Assembly: GCF_019175385.1 (NCBI RefSeq)
Contig: NC_083341.1
Coordinates: 90,422,321-90,486,320, forward strand
Reading direction: 5' to 3'
DNA from: Lycium barbarum
Taxonomy: Eukaryota; Streptophyta; Magnoliopsida; Solanales; Solanaceae
Length of the DNA stretch: 64,000 bases
This document shows positions 1 through 12,255 of this stretch, in pieces. Both the position numbers and the translations under genes were made by a program. Within the stretch, counting starts at the first letter, position 1. The number at the start of each line of letters is the position of its first letter. Below the pieces are notes generated by a model, which worked only from the letters and a program-made list of their open reading frames with translations, did not search any database and was not told where the DNA came from.

Positions 1-2111
1 AGTTCCTCATACTTTTATTTCTATCATCAACATAGATCACACTCAAGCAGCGTGCATTTCCCTTGAAATTGTTATCTTCGGTGTCTTGCAATTAATAAAA
101 CACAGGTTGAAACGGCATTACTTGAATGCTAGTGCAGGTACTTGTGAATAAACAATCAAAAGAACTGGATATTCACCACAAATATTGGCTTGGTATGAAC
201 ATAATCTGAAGTTGTGCTCCTTCTTCTAATAACTCGTTGTTGCTACCTTTGGTTTCCTTCCCTGTTTACACCTTTACTTAACTTGAAAATTTCTTATTTC
301 CTATTGACTGCTCATAAGTTGTATCCATGTCTTCATGACTTACAATCCTTCTGGACTGATCATTTGATGTCTATTTCATTGGTATTTACACAAGTCATAT
401 TCACTATTCATCACAGCTCTTCATAGTGGATTCTTATTTATATGTTCATCCTCATAAAGCATCATCTGTAATTTGTCATCTGTCGAGTCTTATCGTGGTC
501 TGTGAGATTTTAATTGTTCCTCGCTAGAAGCTTCTTGACGTCCTTTGGGTATTCATTCAATAACGTGAAAGACGAATCAATAGCCAGTTACTTCCCTTTC
601 TCTTCTTAATATTACAACTTATCGATTTTTTTTTTTCATGCTGGATTACTATAGGTGCTCTTTACCTATTGTCCTTTCTAATGATGTATTCATCATCCTT
701 CCAATCATTTACTAAGTCAATCTCACAAGTCTCTCGTCATAATTAGCATGTACTTATAGGTACACCTTCCTTACCACATTGGATCAACGTTCACTGTATA
801 ATTAACTCTTGCACATTGTCCATTCTTACATTGATACAAATATGTGACTTTCATCCCCCATCTATCACTCAACTATATCTCATATGTAGTTCTATCTTGC
901 TGCCGCTTAGGGGTTTCACATCCTCGCTTTCGTCCTTCGATCTGTACCTTTTGTCAATTCATTCTCGTGTCTCAACATGCTAACGTTGCATTATAAAGTC
1001 GGGGTTAATCTTTACCTTATTATCTGAGCTCTAACGATTATCAAATCATATAGTAGATCCCTTTTATTATAATATTCGTTGCTATGATTTCAAATTCCGA
1101 GGGCTTGCAACATATAAATCACTTCACGCATAAGTCATCTTGTCCGAAATGGCCCATAATTATTCTATAAATCTTTTGCAGTTGCTTCCACAACTATGCT
1201 ATCTTAGCTCTCACACTCGCATTCGAGCCTCTAATTCCATTCCCTTTTAATGGTTTCCTCTTAAGAAATTGCAACATAACTTACTTGAAACATGATTTCC
1301 ATTTATACTGCCCCCTACGAATACTTAGTTCGTCCAATAAACACTAAAACAATACCTCTTCCATTTTCGTGTTTTACTTCATCTTCTTCTTTTCCCTAAG
1401 GGACCCTATTAGCAGTATGATAACTTTAGGCACAACCACATTCACCTTCAAACTTTGACTTAAAATTTGGGGTTGAGTCATTCCGCAATTTCTCTCAATC
1501 AGCTCATAATACCGTAGACATATAATTCTCTGCTATTCCGGTGTGCTATTAATGTGACGAAGCAAACTCCTCTTAGGGATCTCTTAGAACTCCAGCGAAA
1601 CCGTCGAATGAACTTAGAATAGGTGTAGAGTTATCCTTAACAGACATCTGGAATATCGTATCGTCTCATGTCTCGATTGATATAACTACTTATCACATAT
1701 CCTCACGATACTATAACAATCTGAATCAAAGTACCCATAAGGGGTGTATTGCTTCCATATTTCTCTTATCGAAGTCGTTATAACCGGCGAACATTTTGTT
1801 GTTCCTCTATTACTCGAACCTCTCTTCATCTATTCACAATATATTTTTTTTCTTCTAGTCACATACTTTTCGTGTATCCAATACTCGTTGTTCGTCATTC
1901 CTTTCAAACTTACTGGTTCTCCTTATCTTGCTTTCAATGATCATATTATTCTACCGTTTCCTTTCCTTGGTTATTATTCTCTTTTTGTATCAATAGCAAT
2001 GGACCGTTGTCATATAGTCATCCTTAATAAATTTTAAATCCCATGAAGCCTCTTTTTTCACCTCTTGTCTCATAATGCTGCTAAACGTCTGTCGGGCTGG
2101 TCTGTAGTAAT

Positions 2112-2112
2112 A

Positions 2113-2155
<43 letters not shown>
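2112..2155. repeat. compound (TC)n(TA)n microsatellite
   Basis: A run of TC dinucleotides passes directly into a run of TA dinucleotides. It lies in the decayed internal region of RT-A and has no coding role. Confidence 0.9.
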
Positions 2156-3042
2156 CAAGTCTGTCGAAAATCTCAATCTTATGAGAATTACATAAGGATC
2201 GGTAAACTATTCCTCAATGCATAATTCCCTATGGAGCGACTCGTCTCTTTTGGCTTCCTCATTATATAAGCATTCCACTCCTTCTCGACTTTTCGGTTTA
2301 AAGAAATATATCAATTTATCTTTATACCCTTATGTCCTATTCTCATTTACATACTAGACTATCCCACTATTCACTCTTTCAGACCTAACGTTATCTATTA
2401 AATCTATTCCACAATTGACTGCCAATTTCACCTCTGGTTATTTATTGCTAAACCTTATCCCTTGTAACAATCTTACTCGAAGGTTGCGTACTTAGCCAAT
2501 AGTTTCCTTTATGTCTTGAAAAACTATTTCGGCAGAGTTTCCTCTATAATCATTACAAATCCCAGACCTGCACACAACGTAGAAAATGCATCTCGTGCCT
2601 TACAAGGACAAATATAGAAGCATATATAATATGCAACTTAACCACACAGGGATGATCAACATAGAAAGAATATGAAGTAATAAGGCTCGTTTCATATATC
2701 GCATCTGAACATCAGTTCACAAAACTCCAACCAATCCTCTTACACAAAGACTTACATGCTCGCAAACCATCTCTTATATATGTATTCCCTTACTTTCTCT
2801 CTAAAATTATTAACAATATATTCTGCATTTCACCACTAATGCCAACACAAACATTTTATTCTTACCTGCAGTACTCTTGACATTCAATTAAGCGGAAAGC
2901 TTCATTTTCTTATTTTATTACCCAAATCCTGAAATTTCGACGATCAAAATCCTTACCTTGGTCCTATTCTGGAACTCTGATCCGGTACAAATCAATCGAA
3001 CGATAGTTGGGGAAGTTCCCCCTCTTGTTGTCCTTCTACAAG

Positions 3043-3336
3043 TTATGCCATGACACCCATACCTTCTACAAATGTACCAACTATGCTGATTCTTCTCGAC
3101 TTACCATCATTTTCATTTGAACCTTGTTCCGCAGATAACATCAAGCTTGGGTTATTTGAATTTCCCACCTTACTTGTCGATCCTTCCTGAACCTCCAATG
3201 GGTCTGTCTCCCTAGAAGACACAACTTCAGATGGATCTGTCTCAAAAGAGGGCATGTCCTCAGATGGGTCTGTATCATATGAATAACTTACCCTGGAAGT
3301 CCCTGAACCATTAGTCTTCTTTCCCGTAGAAGTCAT
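3043..3336 (-). pseudogene. possible gag N-terminus of RT-A
   Basis: This open frame of about 97 residues lies where gag should begin, roughly 200 bases downstream of the primer-binding site. I took the internal Met of MTSTGKKTNGSG as the start because the six residues before it fall in the leader. The protein is acidic and Ser/Thr-rich. It carries three imperfect repeats built on a TDPSE or TDPLE core with 10-15 residue spacing. No Retrotrans_gag core or zinc knuckle follows in frame, so it is either a diverged gag N-terminus or a chance open frame. The gag of the other elements here begins MPPKKATAA, which this does not match. Confidence 0.3.
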
Positions 3337-3534
3337 CTCCCAACTACAAAACAATCAGGGTTAGGATTAAGAATCTCATATCCTACAACTTGGCTCTATC
3401 GCATGATCCAAAATAGGAAAAGAAGGTAACCATCCTGAATGCCATACAACATCCTGTTTATAAGTGTGGCGCGCAACACACCCATAAGCAAGACTCTACT
3501 AGACATGGCTTGTAGACAACTCTAGGACAGAACT

Positions 3535-3546
3535 GCTTTGATACCA
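3535..3546 (-). promoter_or_regulatory. RT-A primer-binding site
   Basis: On the minus strand this reads TGGTATCAAAGC, one change from TGGTATCAGAGC, the complement of the initiator-Met tRNA 3' end. It lies four bases inside the LTR, as in the other elements. Confidence 0.75.
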
Positions 3547-3971
3547 CTTTTATCACGACCCAAACTGAAGGGCCATCACGAGCACCTGACCATAATAGCC
3601 ATGTACCATCTGACGTACATCTGTGACATAAATGCAAACATATGTGGACCAATATGGCCATCATAAATTACTTTACAGGATTATAAGAGAACATGTTTGA
3701 AATAGAATAGTATGTAAATGCTCAACTGCAAACAACTTATGAAACAACAAGACTGGACATCATCTGACTGTACATATTGTCTACAAGCCTCTACTGGAAT
3801 ACGTGACTTAATATGGTCGGGAAAGAGCCCCGCCATACCCATCCAATCTGTAGTCACAAAAGAAACACTCATAAAGACCTGTAGACTCTGAACAAAGGGA
3901 GCTCACCAATCAGCTATTATCAGGTCTTGCCTACTGGTTAGTTTATCTATACCTAAAGACAAGAATGCAGA

Positions 3972-4010
3972 GTCCTCGGTAAAAGGGACATCAGTACGAA
4001 ATAATGTACC
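3972..4010 (-). other. conserved stem-loop pair in RT-A LTR
   Basis: GTCC (3972-3975) can pair with GGAC (3986-3989). Beside it lie GTAC motifs near 3994 and 4006. The position matches the CCCCC/GGGGG and CAGTAC/GTACTG hairpins of RT-C, RT-D, RT-E and RT-F, but the stem bases differ while pairing is kept. Confidence 0.5.
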
Positions 4011-4145
4011 AAGTATGCAAGGAAATAGATAACTGAAACTGAAACTGAAACTGAACTGAAAACCTAAAAATCTGGAGGCTAAAGAATGCCTTGGATATCT
4101 CACCTGACTTGTCTCATATGAAATGAAATATAATACTATCATATA

Positions 4146-4330
4146 TCTCACTGACCAAGTGGCTAGGCAACTATAAAATCTCACTGACCAAGTGGCCAGA
4201 CAATCTGTCTCACTGACCCGTAGGCCAAGTATATCTGTCTTACTGACCCGTAGGCCAGGCATATTTGTCCCACTGACCAAGTGGCCAGGCTAAAGAAAAT
4301 GTCTCACTAACCAAGTCATTAGGCTAAAGA
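4146..4330 (-). repeat. RT-A LTR minisatellite
   Basis: About six imperfect units of 25-40 bases share the core CTCACTGACCAAGTGGCCAG or a variant with GACCCGTAGGCC. Part of the core is an imperfect inverted repeat. It occupies the same relative place in the LTR as the minisatellites of RT-E and RT-F. Confidence 0.75.
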
Positions 4331-4402
4331 AAATATATGTATATCATGCATATGCTGATACTGTAGCATGTCTCTCCTGTCTCTCTATAAACTCAAGGAC
4401 AT

Positions 4403-4417
4403 GGGGGGGGGGGGGGG
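4403..4417. repeat. poly-G run (15 G)
   Basis: An uninterrupted run of 15 G within the RT-A LTR. Its true length is uncertain because homopolymers are error-prone in sequencing. Confidence 0.8.
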
Positions 4418-5990
4418 TATGGCCCTTCAGAAAGAATAACATAACACTCGAATACTATACAACAATATGACAAGATCTACTTTGACAAATCTATAGTCAT
4501 AAGGTTTGTTACACTCTTACTACATATGCAATCAAGTAAAGAAAAGAATGAACAACCTTAACATACCTCACGTCATCCAAGAAACAAAACCACGAACTTT
4601 CCATAATTAATATGCCAAACCTATAATCAATGGAATACGTATATGACTTTGGATGGCTTTTGTATATCATGTACATCAATCGACAACTTGATCCTAAAAC
4701 GAAGTGGGCAATATCTCCCCTATAAAACTTGTTTCTCCCAATTATCTATATCACAACAACAACCCAAAACAACAGCACAAATATCAACAACAAGACATAT
4801 ATATCACTAATAACTTCATAACACTTCATAACGAGCGGCATGCTCAAATGGAGACTCGTATAACCTACATAGTCTTTTATAGCTTCCTTTTCTTAACTTA
4901 ACAACATCCTTAACATGATAACAAAATAAATTACTACTGATTCCAGCCTTATACCATATAATCATATCAAGAAAACAACCCACTAACTCAACTCTTTCCA
5001 AATGACAACTCTATTCGCAAGTTCATGTTTGTTTCATCAATTCACCTTAACCAACATCAAAATAATCATAAGCACAACAAGGAAAATAACATACTCACCT
5101 TATACAGTTGCCTCAAGTCCAGTTCCAAGATTCTCCTAGCTAATGTTCACCCTTAATAACAATAGAATACGATAGAAGTGATTTCCTTTCACTTAAGTTG
5201 ATTCCCAAGGTAAAACTTGCATCAAATCTTTATTTTTGGTTCTTAAATGACTATGAACTTTTTGGGAGGGTTTTAAGGAGCCTTGGGACGAGTTTAGGTT
5301 GAAGAATAATGAAAAAATTAGGCTGGAAATGAATTTAATGTAACCAAAGGTCGGCCACCGCCTAAATGGGTCCCAACAAGGCTGACTACGCAGTCTCGCA
5401 AAAACGCTAATCTCTCTATTCTAACGTCGTATGGACAAACAGTTTAATGAGTTGTAAACTAGACTCATAGAAATTCAATTTTATAGGTGGATCACCCCGT
5501 AAATCCACTTATATAGGGACAAAAGCTCAGTAAAATTAGACCCAAATTTCAATAAATTTTATGAACATAACTTGCGATACTTTTCGCCGACTTTTATTTT
5601 ACAACTTGCTTGACTTCAAAACTTTAGATAGGAATATTATATGATTCAAGTACCTTAAAACACGACCTCCTTATTACATTAAGCACTCCTAGTTTAACCC
5701 TAAAAGTACAGGTTATAACACTGATTCGCTTAACCCTGAAACCTTATGGCACATGTTTAACGATTGTTAAAAATCTTTCTTAACCTTATAGGGGTTACAT
5801 GGCCTCTCCGAGCTTACGTTATTTTACTTAGTACACAAATGACATGAAAATTTATGAGGTGTAACACTTTGTTTGAAGGCAGGGGTTCAGAACTTCTCCT
5901 ACTGGGACCAAAGACTTGAGGTGAGGCATTTCTATAGCTTAACCAAGAGCAGGGATAAAGGTGTTACAACTGCATTGTTGGTAGCCTGAG

Positions 5991-6986
5991 GTGGTGTGGT
6001 GGTACCACTCATCTGAATTTGACCAAAATAGGGAGGAGCAAATTATAGTCGAGGAGACCAAAGAGGATCTCGAGACTACCACCATAGGTGCACCAGCTCC
6101 CATAGATGTCCCCGTATCCTCTTTGGGTCCCACTTTGTCTGCAGCCCTTGATACTACTGTTCAGTCTGCTACAACGACTACCCCGACTGATCCTAGGGTC
6201 ACCCCCACATCTACAACACTTTATGGGGGTGTCATTATTCCATTTAACATGAAAAACTTTCACAACTTCTATGTAAAGGCGGACAAAGCTGATAGGAAGA
6301 TTACTAGCTTGCTGGAGGAGTTGGAAGAGGTAATAGCACGGGCAGTCCGAAAAGAGATGGAGCCGCTACAGCAGTCCATCATCCACTCACACCATCAGAT
6401 TCACTCTATAATTGATGGTATTAAGAGGAGAGTCCTCGAGTTGGAGAAGGTGTCGTCGGTGACTGAGATGAAAACAGTGAAGATAGATATTACGCAACTG
6501 AAGGACGAGGTCCTTGCACTACAGGTGAATGAGCGGGGAATGTTTGTAGACCCTCCTAAACCAGCAATGCTGATAGATTTTGCATCCTTAGTGCTAGTGG
6601 TGCCCCTGTCAAGAAAAGAGCCCCCAACCTAAGATAGAGGCAAAAGGCCGAGATCTGGGGATGATAGTGAGGGGTTGGATCCAAGCGACTTAGAGTAATG
6701 CTAGACGAAGAGAGCCACACGACAGTGCCTTGTTGACTACCATTTCACGAGGGCATCGATTAGCATAGCTCCCCCTGTCGAGCAGGCGGTGCCCAGTATT
6801 GTGGTACCTGAGGAGGCCGTTACTACTGTCCTCGCAGAGGACCGACTCTCACAGATTCAATCAGCACCTTCTGGCAACACCACTGATCCAGCACCTGCCA
6901 GTAATTATGAGGCGGGCACACCTCGGGATGAGCAGCACGCCCAAAGCACCTCAGGTAGTCCTAACCCTTTGTCTGTATTATGCTAA
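5991..6986 (+). pseudogene. coiled-coil protein fragment, probably TE-derived
   Basis: Two collinear open segments (5991-6632 and 6789-6986), broken by stops near 6630 and 6698, look like the C-terminal half of one decayed gene. There is no ATG at the left end and a stop lies just upstream, so the 5' part is missing. The first segment has a Thr/Pro-rich linker, then about 90 residues of heptad-like charged sequence (roughly residues 95-190) that should form a coiled coil. The second is an Ala/Ser/Pro-rich acidic tail. This resembles, from memory, the C-terminal part of putative plant transposon proteins common in Solanaceae. No catalytic motif is visible, and it is not continuous with the RT-B gag to its right. 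Confidence 0.4.
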
Positions 6987-6991
6987 CATTG

Positions 6992-7011
6992 ATGCACTGG
7001 CGACAGTGCAT
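6992..7011 (+). other. perfect 8-bp hairpin
   Basis: ATGCACTG and CAGTGCAT flank the loop GCGA. A G-rich stretch (TTGGGGGTTGGG) follows about 10 bases later. The layout resembles the hairpin-plus-polypurine-tract ends of the retrotransposons in this window, so this may be the 3' end of an older element. Confidence 0.6.
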
Positions 7012-7663
7012 ACCTTTTTAGTTGGGGGTTGGGCTACTTGATTTCATTGTAATGTATATTTGTGCTTAGGAACCCCCCTCGGCTTTTCTTTGCTAGAGTT
7101 CTTTCCTTGCGGGGTTTTATTTCTATTGAAACTGGCGTGTTTAGGTTGTTTAGATAAGATAGCGTAGCTATGACTTAGATGGCAGTGATTAATGAACTTA
7201 AGGCTATGCATGTTGATTTTGAAAATGTTTGATGAAAATGACCCTTCTCCGAAAAATGATGTATATTCTCAAGATATGTTGTGTATTGACATGCATGCTT
7301 TTGTTTATGACATTTGAAATACTAGGGTATTATATGTGTCGAATGTACTTGGGTAGTAAATAAAGTGATCCTTATGCTATCCTGCGTGTGAGTGCATTAG
7401 TTGTGTTCATACTCTGCATTTTCAATCTAGAACTTGTATGGTTTTTCATACTTGAATGCTTAGGATAGTTTGATTGTGAAGTGATCATAGGCTTTCTTTG
7501 TTTAATTCAGTCACTATTGCCTTATAAGTCTTACCCTGTGATGTAAATAATTCCTAGTTTCCCCTTTTGAGCCTTTGAGCTTTTTCTTGACTAGCCGTTA
7601 ACAAACCCTTTTGAGCCTTTGAATTTGTGGTTGCTTTTACTCGTCACTACTTTCCACCCAAAG
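7012..7663 (+). other. non-coding 3' flank of the coiled-coil remnant
   Basis: T-rich sequence without a supported gene. Two near-copies of TTTTGAGCCTTTGA lie near 7567 and 7607. The stretch ends abruptly where RT-B gag sequence starts near 7664. Confidence 0.5.
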
Positions 7664-8350
7664 TCCGCCGAGCTAGATCGGATAGGTTTTGAATCTAAAT
7701 CAAGGAAGCATGAGTGCTCGGGAATATAGCTTGCAATTCAATTCTTTGGCCAGATATGCTCCGACTATGGTGGCCGACATGGGAGATCGGGTACATAGAT
7801 TTTTTAGTGGTTTGGGGCCACATTTATTCAGAGATTTTCTGACGGCTTCCTTGCAAGATGGGATGGACATTCCCGGATACAGGCCCATGCTCTAAATTTG
7901 GAGGGGCGACAACAACAACAAAGGGGTGATCGCGACAATGATAGAAGACAAAGCAAAAAGGCTAGATCTATGGGCACAGGCAGTGATTATAGAGGGGGAT
8001 CGAGGCAGACTTATTCCCGACATTTAGGCCAGTCAGCGACTAGCGCACCTCCCAGATTTCTAGATAGAAGATTTGACCGCTCCTTTCGCCCGGGACAGGG
8101 TCAGAGTTCGAGGGCTTCAGGTTCCCAGTTTGAGGGTGATTATAGTAAGGGGAGACCCCCAGTTCCATGATGTATTCGGTGCCGCAAATTACACTCAGGG
8201 CCATGTCGTCAGGACACTGATGCTTGTTATATTTGTGGGCAGACCGGACATTTGATGCGAGATTGTCCCTCGCGATTTGGCAGAGGTAGGGTCCAGCCCA
8301 CAGGCTCAGCAGCGGGTTCCTCATCAGCACACCCAGCGAGGCAGACTCCC
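7664..8350 (+). pseudogene. RT-B gag fragment
   Basis: Gag coats the element RNA and forms the particle in which reverse transcription occurs. The fragment starts within the Retrotrans_gag core, and the motif REYSLQFNSLARYAP at about 7710-7755 is clear. Frameshifts lie near 7688 and 7893. A basic Arg/Gln/Ser-rich stretch follows, then a CX2CX4HX4C zinc knuckle at 8224-8265 (CYICGQTGHLMRDC). Stops occur at 8168-8170 and near 8350. The N-terminal half is missing. Compared with RT-C gag, about 300 residues should precede the first recognisable motif. Confidence 0.8.
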
Positions 8351-11300
8351 TAGATGATAGCAGGCCGAGTAGAGGCCGAGGGGCAGCATCTACTTCTGGT
8401 GCCACTCAGCCCCGTGTATATGCTTCAGCCGGACGGCAGGATCTTGAGTCCTCTCCGGATGTGGTTACAGGTATATTGTCTATATTCTCCCGTGATGTGT
8501 ATGCGCTGATAGATCTGGGTTCTACATTCTCTTATATTACCCCATATGTTGCTAGTTATATTGGTGTGAAACCCGAGTTAATTAAACCTTTTGAGGTACT
8601 CACTCCAGTTGTTGATCCCGTGATAGCAAGGCAAGTGTAAAACAATTATGTCATTTTGATATGTGATCGTCAGACCAAAGCTGATTTGATTGAGCTGAAA
8701 ATGATAGATTTCAATGTAATCATGGGTATGGATTGGTTGGCCTCGTTCTATGCTAACGTTGATTGCCGGACGAAAGTGGTTCGATTCCAATTTTCGGGAG
8801 AGCCCGTACTTGAATGGAAGAGCAATACAGCATCCCCAAAGGGTAGGTTTATTTCGTACCTCAAGGCAAGGAAGATGATAGCCAAGGGCTATATTTACCA
8901 TCTAGTACAAGTACATGACATAGAAGCAGAGTTGCCAAATTTTCAAACTGTGCCGGTGGTGAATGAATTTCCGGACGTATTTCTAGATGAACGCCCAGGT
9001 CTTCCTCCATAGAGAGAAATAAATTTCGCTATTGATCTATTGCCGGACACCGAGCACATTTCTATTCCTCCTTATCGAATGGCCCCGGCAGAATTGAAAG
9101 AGCTAAAGACACAGCTGAAAGACTTGCTTGACAAGGGGTTTATCAGACCCAGTTCATCGCCATGGGGAGCACCAGTCTTATTCGTGAGAAAGAAAGACGG
9201 ATCTTTACGAATGTGTATTGATTACAGGCAGTTGAACAAGGTGACGATAAAGAACAAATATCCTCTCCAAAGGATTGATGAGTTGTTTGACCAACTGCAG
9301 GGTCCCAAATGGTTTTCCAAATTCGACTTAAGGTCGGGTTATCATCAAGTAAGAGTTATAGAAGTGGATATCCCCAAGACTGCTTTCAGGAAAAGATATG
9401 TCCACAATGAATTCCGGGTAATGTCATTCGGGTTGACTAATGCTCCGGCCGTGTTTATGAATTTAATGAATAATGTGTTCAGGCCACTCTTGGATTTATT
9501 TGTGATAGTATTTATTGATGACATTCTGGTATATTCTCGCACTGAATCAGAACATGCAGATCATTTGCGAATTGTTCTTGGAATTCACCGAGCCTGAGAA
9601 TTATATGCGAAATTTTCTAAGTGCGAGTTTTGGCTGAATTCTGTAATATTTCTAGGCCATGTTATTTCAAATGATGGTATCTAAGTAGACACTCAGAAAA
9701 TTGAAGTTGTGAAGACTTGGCCAAGGCCTATGACACCTACAGAAGTTCGTAGTTTTCTGGGTTTGGCAGGTTATTATAGAAGATTCAGAGAGGGCTTTTC
9801 GTCTATTTCAGCCCCATTGATGAAGCTAACCCAGAAGTCCGCTAAATTTCAATGGAATGATGCATGTGAGCATAGTTTCCAAGAGTTGAAAGACAGATTG
9901 ACCTCAGCTCCAGTGCTAACACTTCCGGAAGGGCCAGATGGCTATGTTGTGTATTGTGATGCTTCCGGTGTGGGATTAGGGTGTGTATTGATGCAGCATG
10001 GTAGAGTTATCGCATATGCTTCGAGACAACTGCGGAAACATGAAAAGAATTATCCCATTCATGATCTCGAATTGGCTGCAGTCATTCATGCCTTGAAAAT
10101 GTGGAGACATTACTTATATGGTGTGCATGTGGACATCTATACAGATCATAAGAGCCTCCAACACATTTTAAAACAAAAGGAGTTAAATTTGCGACAGAGG
10201 CAATGGTTAGAGTTATTGAAGGATTATGATGTGAATATTTCGTATCACCCCGGAAAAGTGAATGTAGTAGCCGATGCGCTTAGCCACCGATCCATGGGTA
10301 GTCTATGTGAAGTCCCTCTAGAAAAGAAAGAAATTATTCGTGAGCTCCATCAATTAGCTAATTTTGGAGTCCGTGTGATTGATTCGGGTAGTGCAAGGGT
10401 CGGAGTAACAATCCTGCAGTTTCATCTTTAATTATAGAAGTGAAGGAGCGACAATATGAAGATCCCCAGTTGAGTCATTACAGAGACTCATTCCGTGAAA
10501 AAGAGAAGTTCCCATTTGAAGTTTCTATTGATGAAATTCTTAGATACCGAGGCAGGCTGTGTGTGCCGAATGTGGCAGAATTGCGCAGACGGATTCTAGA
10601 GGAAGCACATTATTCTCGGTATTCTATTCATCCAGGTGCAACCGAAATGTATCAGGATCTCAAATTGCTATATTGGTGGGGTGGCATGAAGAGAGACATA
10701 GCAGAATTTGTAACACAATGTCCAAATTGCCAACAGGTAAAAGCTGAACACCAGAAGCCGAGAGGCTTGTTGCAAGCAATGGAAATCCCTACTTGGAAAT
10801 GGGAAGTGATCAACATAGATTTCATCGTGGGATTACCCCGCTCCCGTGGCAGGTATGACTCTATATGGGTGATCGTGGATAGGCTGACGAAGGCAGCCCA
10901 TTTTCTTCCAGTTAGGACCACGTATTCAGCAGAAGACTATGCAAGGTTGTATCTCAAAGAAATTTTCTGACTCCATGGAATCCCATTATCCGTTATCTCA
11001 GATAGAGGAGCATAGTTTACAGCTAAGTTCTGGAAGTCTTTTCAAGAAGTTTTGGGCACGCAAGTGAAGTTTAGCACGACATTTCATCCGCAAACTGATG
11101 GGCAGGCCGAGCGTACCATTCAAACCTTAGAAGACATGCTACGGGCATGTGTGTTGGATTTCGGTGGTAGCTGGGATGACCACTTACCCCTTATTGAGTT
11201 CGCATACAACAATAGCTACCATTCAAGTATACAAATGGCTCCATATGAAGCTTTATAAGGAAGGAAATGCAGATCTCCAATCGGATGGTTCGAAATAGGA

Positions 11301-11891
11301 GAAGCACAATTAGTGGGCCCTGAATTGATCCAACAAGCGATAGAAAAAGTCTAGGTGATCCGAGATCGGGTTATGACAGCCCAAAGTCACCAAACGTCCT
11401 ATGCGGACAACCGCCGGCGAGACTTGGAATTTCAAATTAATAATTGGGTATTTTTGAAAGTGTCACCCATGAAAGGGGTGATGAGATTTGGTAAGAAAGG
11501 GAAGCTAAGTCCCAGATACATTGGACCCTACAAAATCATCCGCAAGGTAGGTCAGGTAGCCTATGAATTGGATTTGCCTTCGGAGCTTGAATCAGTACAT
11601 CCAGCCTTTCATGTTTCAATGCTTCACAAGTGTGTTGGAGATCCCACAAAGATTGTCCCGATAGATGATGTGAAAGTAACGGAAAGGCAAACATATGAAG
11701 TGGTGCCTATTGCCATCCTAGATAGGCAAGTGCAAAAGCTTCGAAATAAAGAAGTAGCGTCAGTCAAAGTATTGTGGCAAAACAACAATCGGGAAGAAAT
11801 GACTTGGGAAGCGGAAGAGAATATGGAGTCCAAGTACCCACACTTATTCCAACCCCCAGGAGAGATCCAAGATGAAACACCAACAATATAA
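8351..11891 (+). pseudogene. RT-B pol (PR-RT-RNaseH-INT-chromodomain), broken
   Basis: Pol supplies the enzymes for particle processing, reverse transcription and integration. Visible in order: a protease-like motif IDLGSTFSY near 8509-8535, where related copies have IDPGS; an RT with FIDD at 9511-9522; an RNase H with CDASG, DLELAAV and TDHKS between about 9950 and 10160; and an integrase with CPNC near 10720 and DFIVGLP, ISDRGA and DGQAER between about 10820 and 11110. A chromodomain-like tail (about 11690-11860) ends [18 protein letters not shown]. One frameshift lies near 10400-10435. Stops lie near 8640, 9012, 9597, 9683, 10970, 11015, 11258 and 11353. It cannot make a functional polyprotein. 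Confidence 0.9.
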
Positions 11892-12063
11892 GGTATGTAT
11901 GCTTTATCTTTATGCTTTTGGTCGTGTGTGGCCATAGATATGTCGATGTTGTAATGTAGCCCTGTGAGGCTGTGATGTGATATTATGGGTTGTTGTGGCA
12001 GGATGATAGTGCCATATTATAAAGGAAACTTTGGAGAAAATGTTCTAGAATCCCTGATGATCT

Positions 12064-12101
12064 AACATTCGAGGACGAATGTTCCCAAAAGCGGGGAAGA
12101 A
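12064..12101 (+). promoter_or_regulatory. RT-B pre-PPT hairpin and polypurine tract
   Basis: AACATTCGAGGACGAATGTT (12064-12083) has 8-base arms around AGGA. The tract after it is AAAAGCGGGGAAGA, interrupted by C, next to the LTR start TGTTACACC at 12102. The tract primes plus-strand DNA synthesis. Confidence 0.75.
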
Positions 12102-12255
12102 TGTTACACCTCGGAAAATTTTGCGTGAGCATACAATGAATAGACCAACGAAGAGTATGAGTGTATGATGTTTTACTAAGAAGGGAATGACTACCCATGA
12201 GTTTTGAAAACGCGAAGGTTGCAGATTTGCATTTCGACCCAGTGGTCGTAAAAAC
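12102..12255 (+). repeat. RT-B 3' LTR, 5'-terminal fragment
   Basis: Begins TGTTACACCTCGG immediately after the polypurine tract. It is homologous, inverted, to about 34130-34331. The LTR stops after about 154 bases at the junction with the RT-C LTR (shared AGAAAGTAC, 12256-12264). Confidence 0.75.

Larger units (their letters stand above)
1..5866 (-). mobile_element. RT-A: Ty3/gypsy LTR element, right part only
   Basis: A minus-strand LTR retrotransposon enters from the left edge. Its 5' LTR lies at the right (3551-5866), followed leftwards by the primer-binding site and a leader. The leader shares the transcribed-strand layout of the other elements here, including the conserved stretch between primer site and gag. 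Positions about 2520-2700 resemble the internal region of RT-F near 47720-47880. I see no RT, RNase H or integrase coding in 1-3000; that stretch is AT-rich, full of stops, and reads as non-coding or heavily decayed internal sequence. The 3' LTR and target duplication would be outside the window. Confidence 0.65.
3551..5866 (-). repeat. RT-A 5' LTR
   Basis: Read on the minus strand, the LTR starts TGTTACACCTC (ending at 5866) and ends at 3551 beside the primer site. The terminal CA has decayed, so the edge reads TATCACG instead of TGTCACG. At about 2.3 kb it is the shortest LTR here. It carries the shared modules: a minisatellite, a paired GTAC hairpin with a second stem-loop (3972-4010), and a decayed GGCGGGG-type hairpin near 3812. 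The partner LTR is outside the window. Confidence 0.75.
7664..12255 (+). mobile_element. RT-B: Ty3/gypsy chromovirus, truncated and decayed
   Basis: A plus-strand element that has lost its 5' LTR, leader and gag N-terminus. It starts in mid-gag and continues through PR, RT, RNase H, integrase and a chromodomain-like tail. It ends in a pre-PPT hairpin, a decayed polypurine tract and the first 154 bases of a 3' LTR. The LTR is cut where it meets the RT-C LTR at a 9-base shared sequence. It has more frameshifts and stops than RT-C and no intact LTR pair, which suggests it is older. Confidence 0.85.

Noticed and set aside
1..3000. Search for a left LTR, PPT hairpin or 5S-like block of RT-A
   Set aside because: No AACATTCG/CGAATGTT hairpin, no LTR end and no GGATGGGTGACC-like sequence found on either strand; the element must continue outside the window or be decayed.
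3903..4280. Minus-strand open frame of 125 residues with repeated GLRVSETD-like segments
   Set aside because: The protein repeats are the translation of the RT-A LTR minisatellite.
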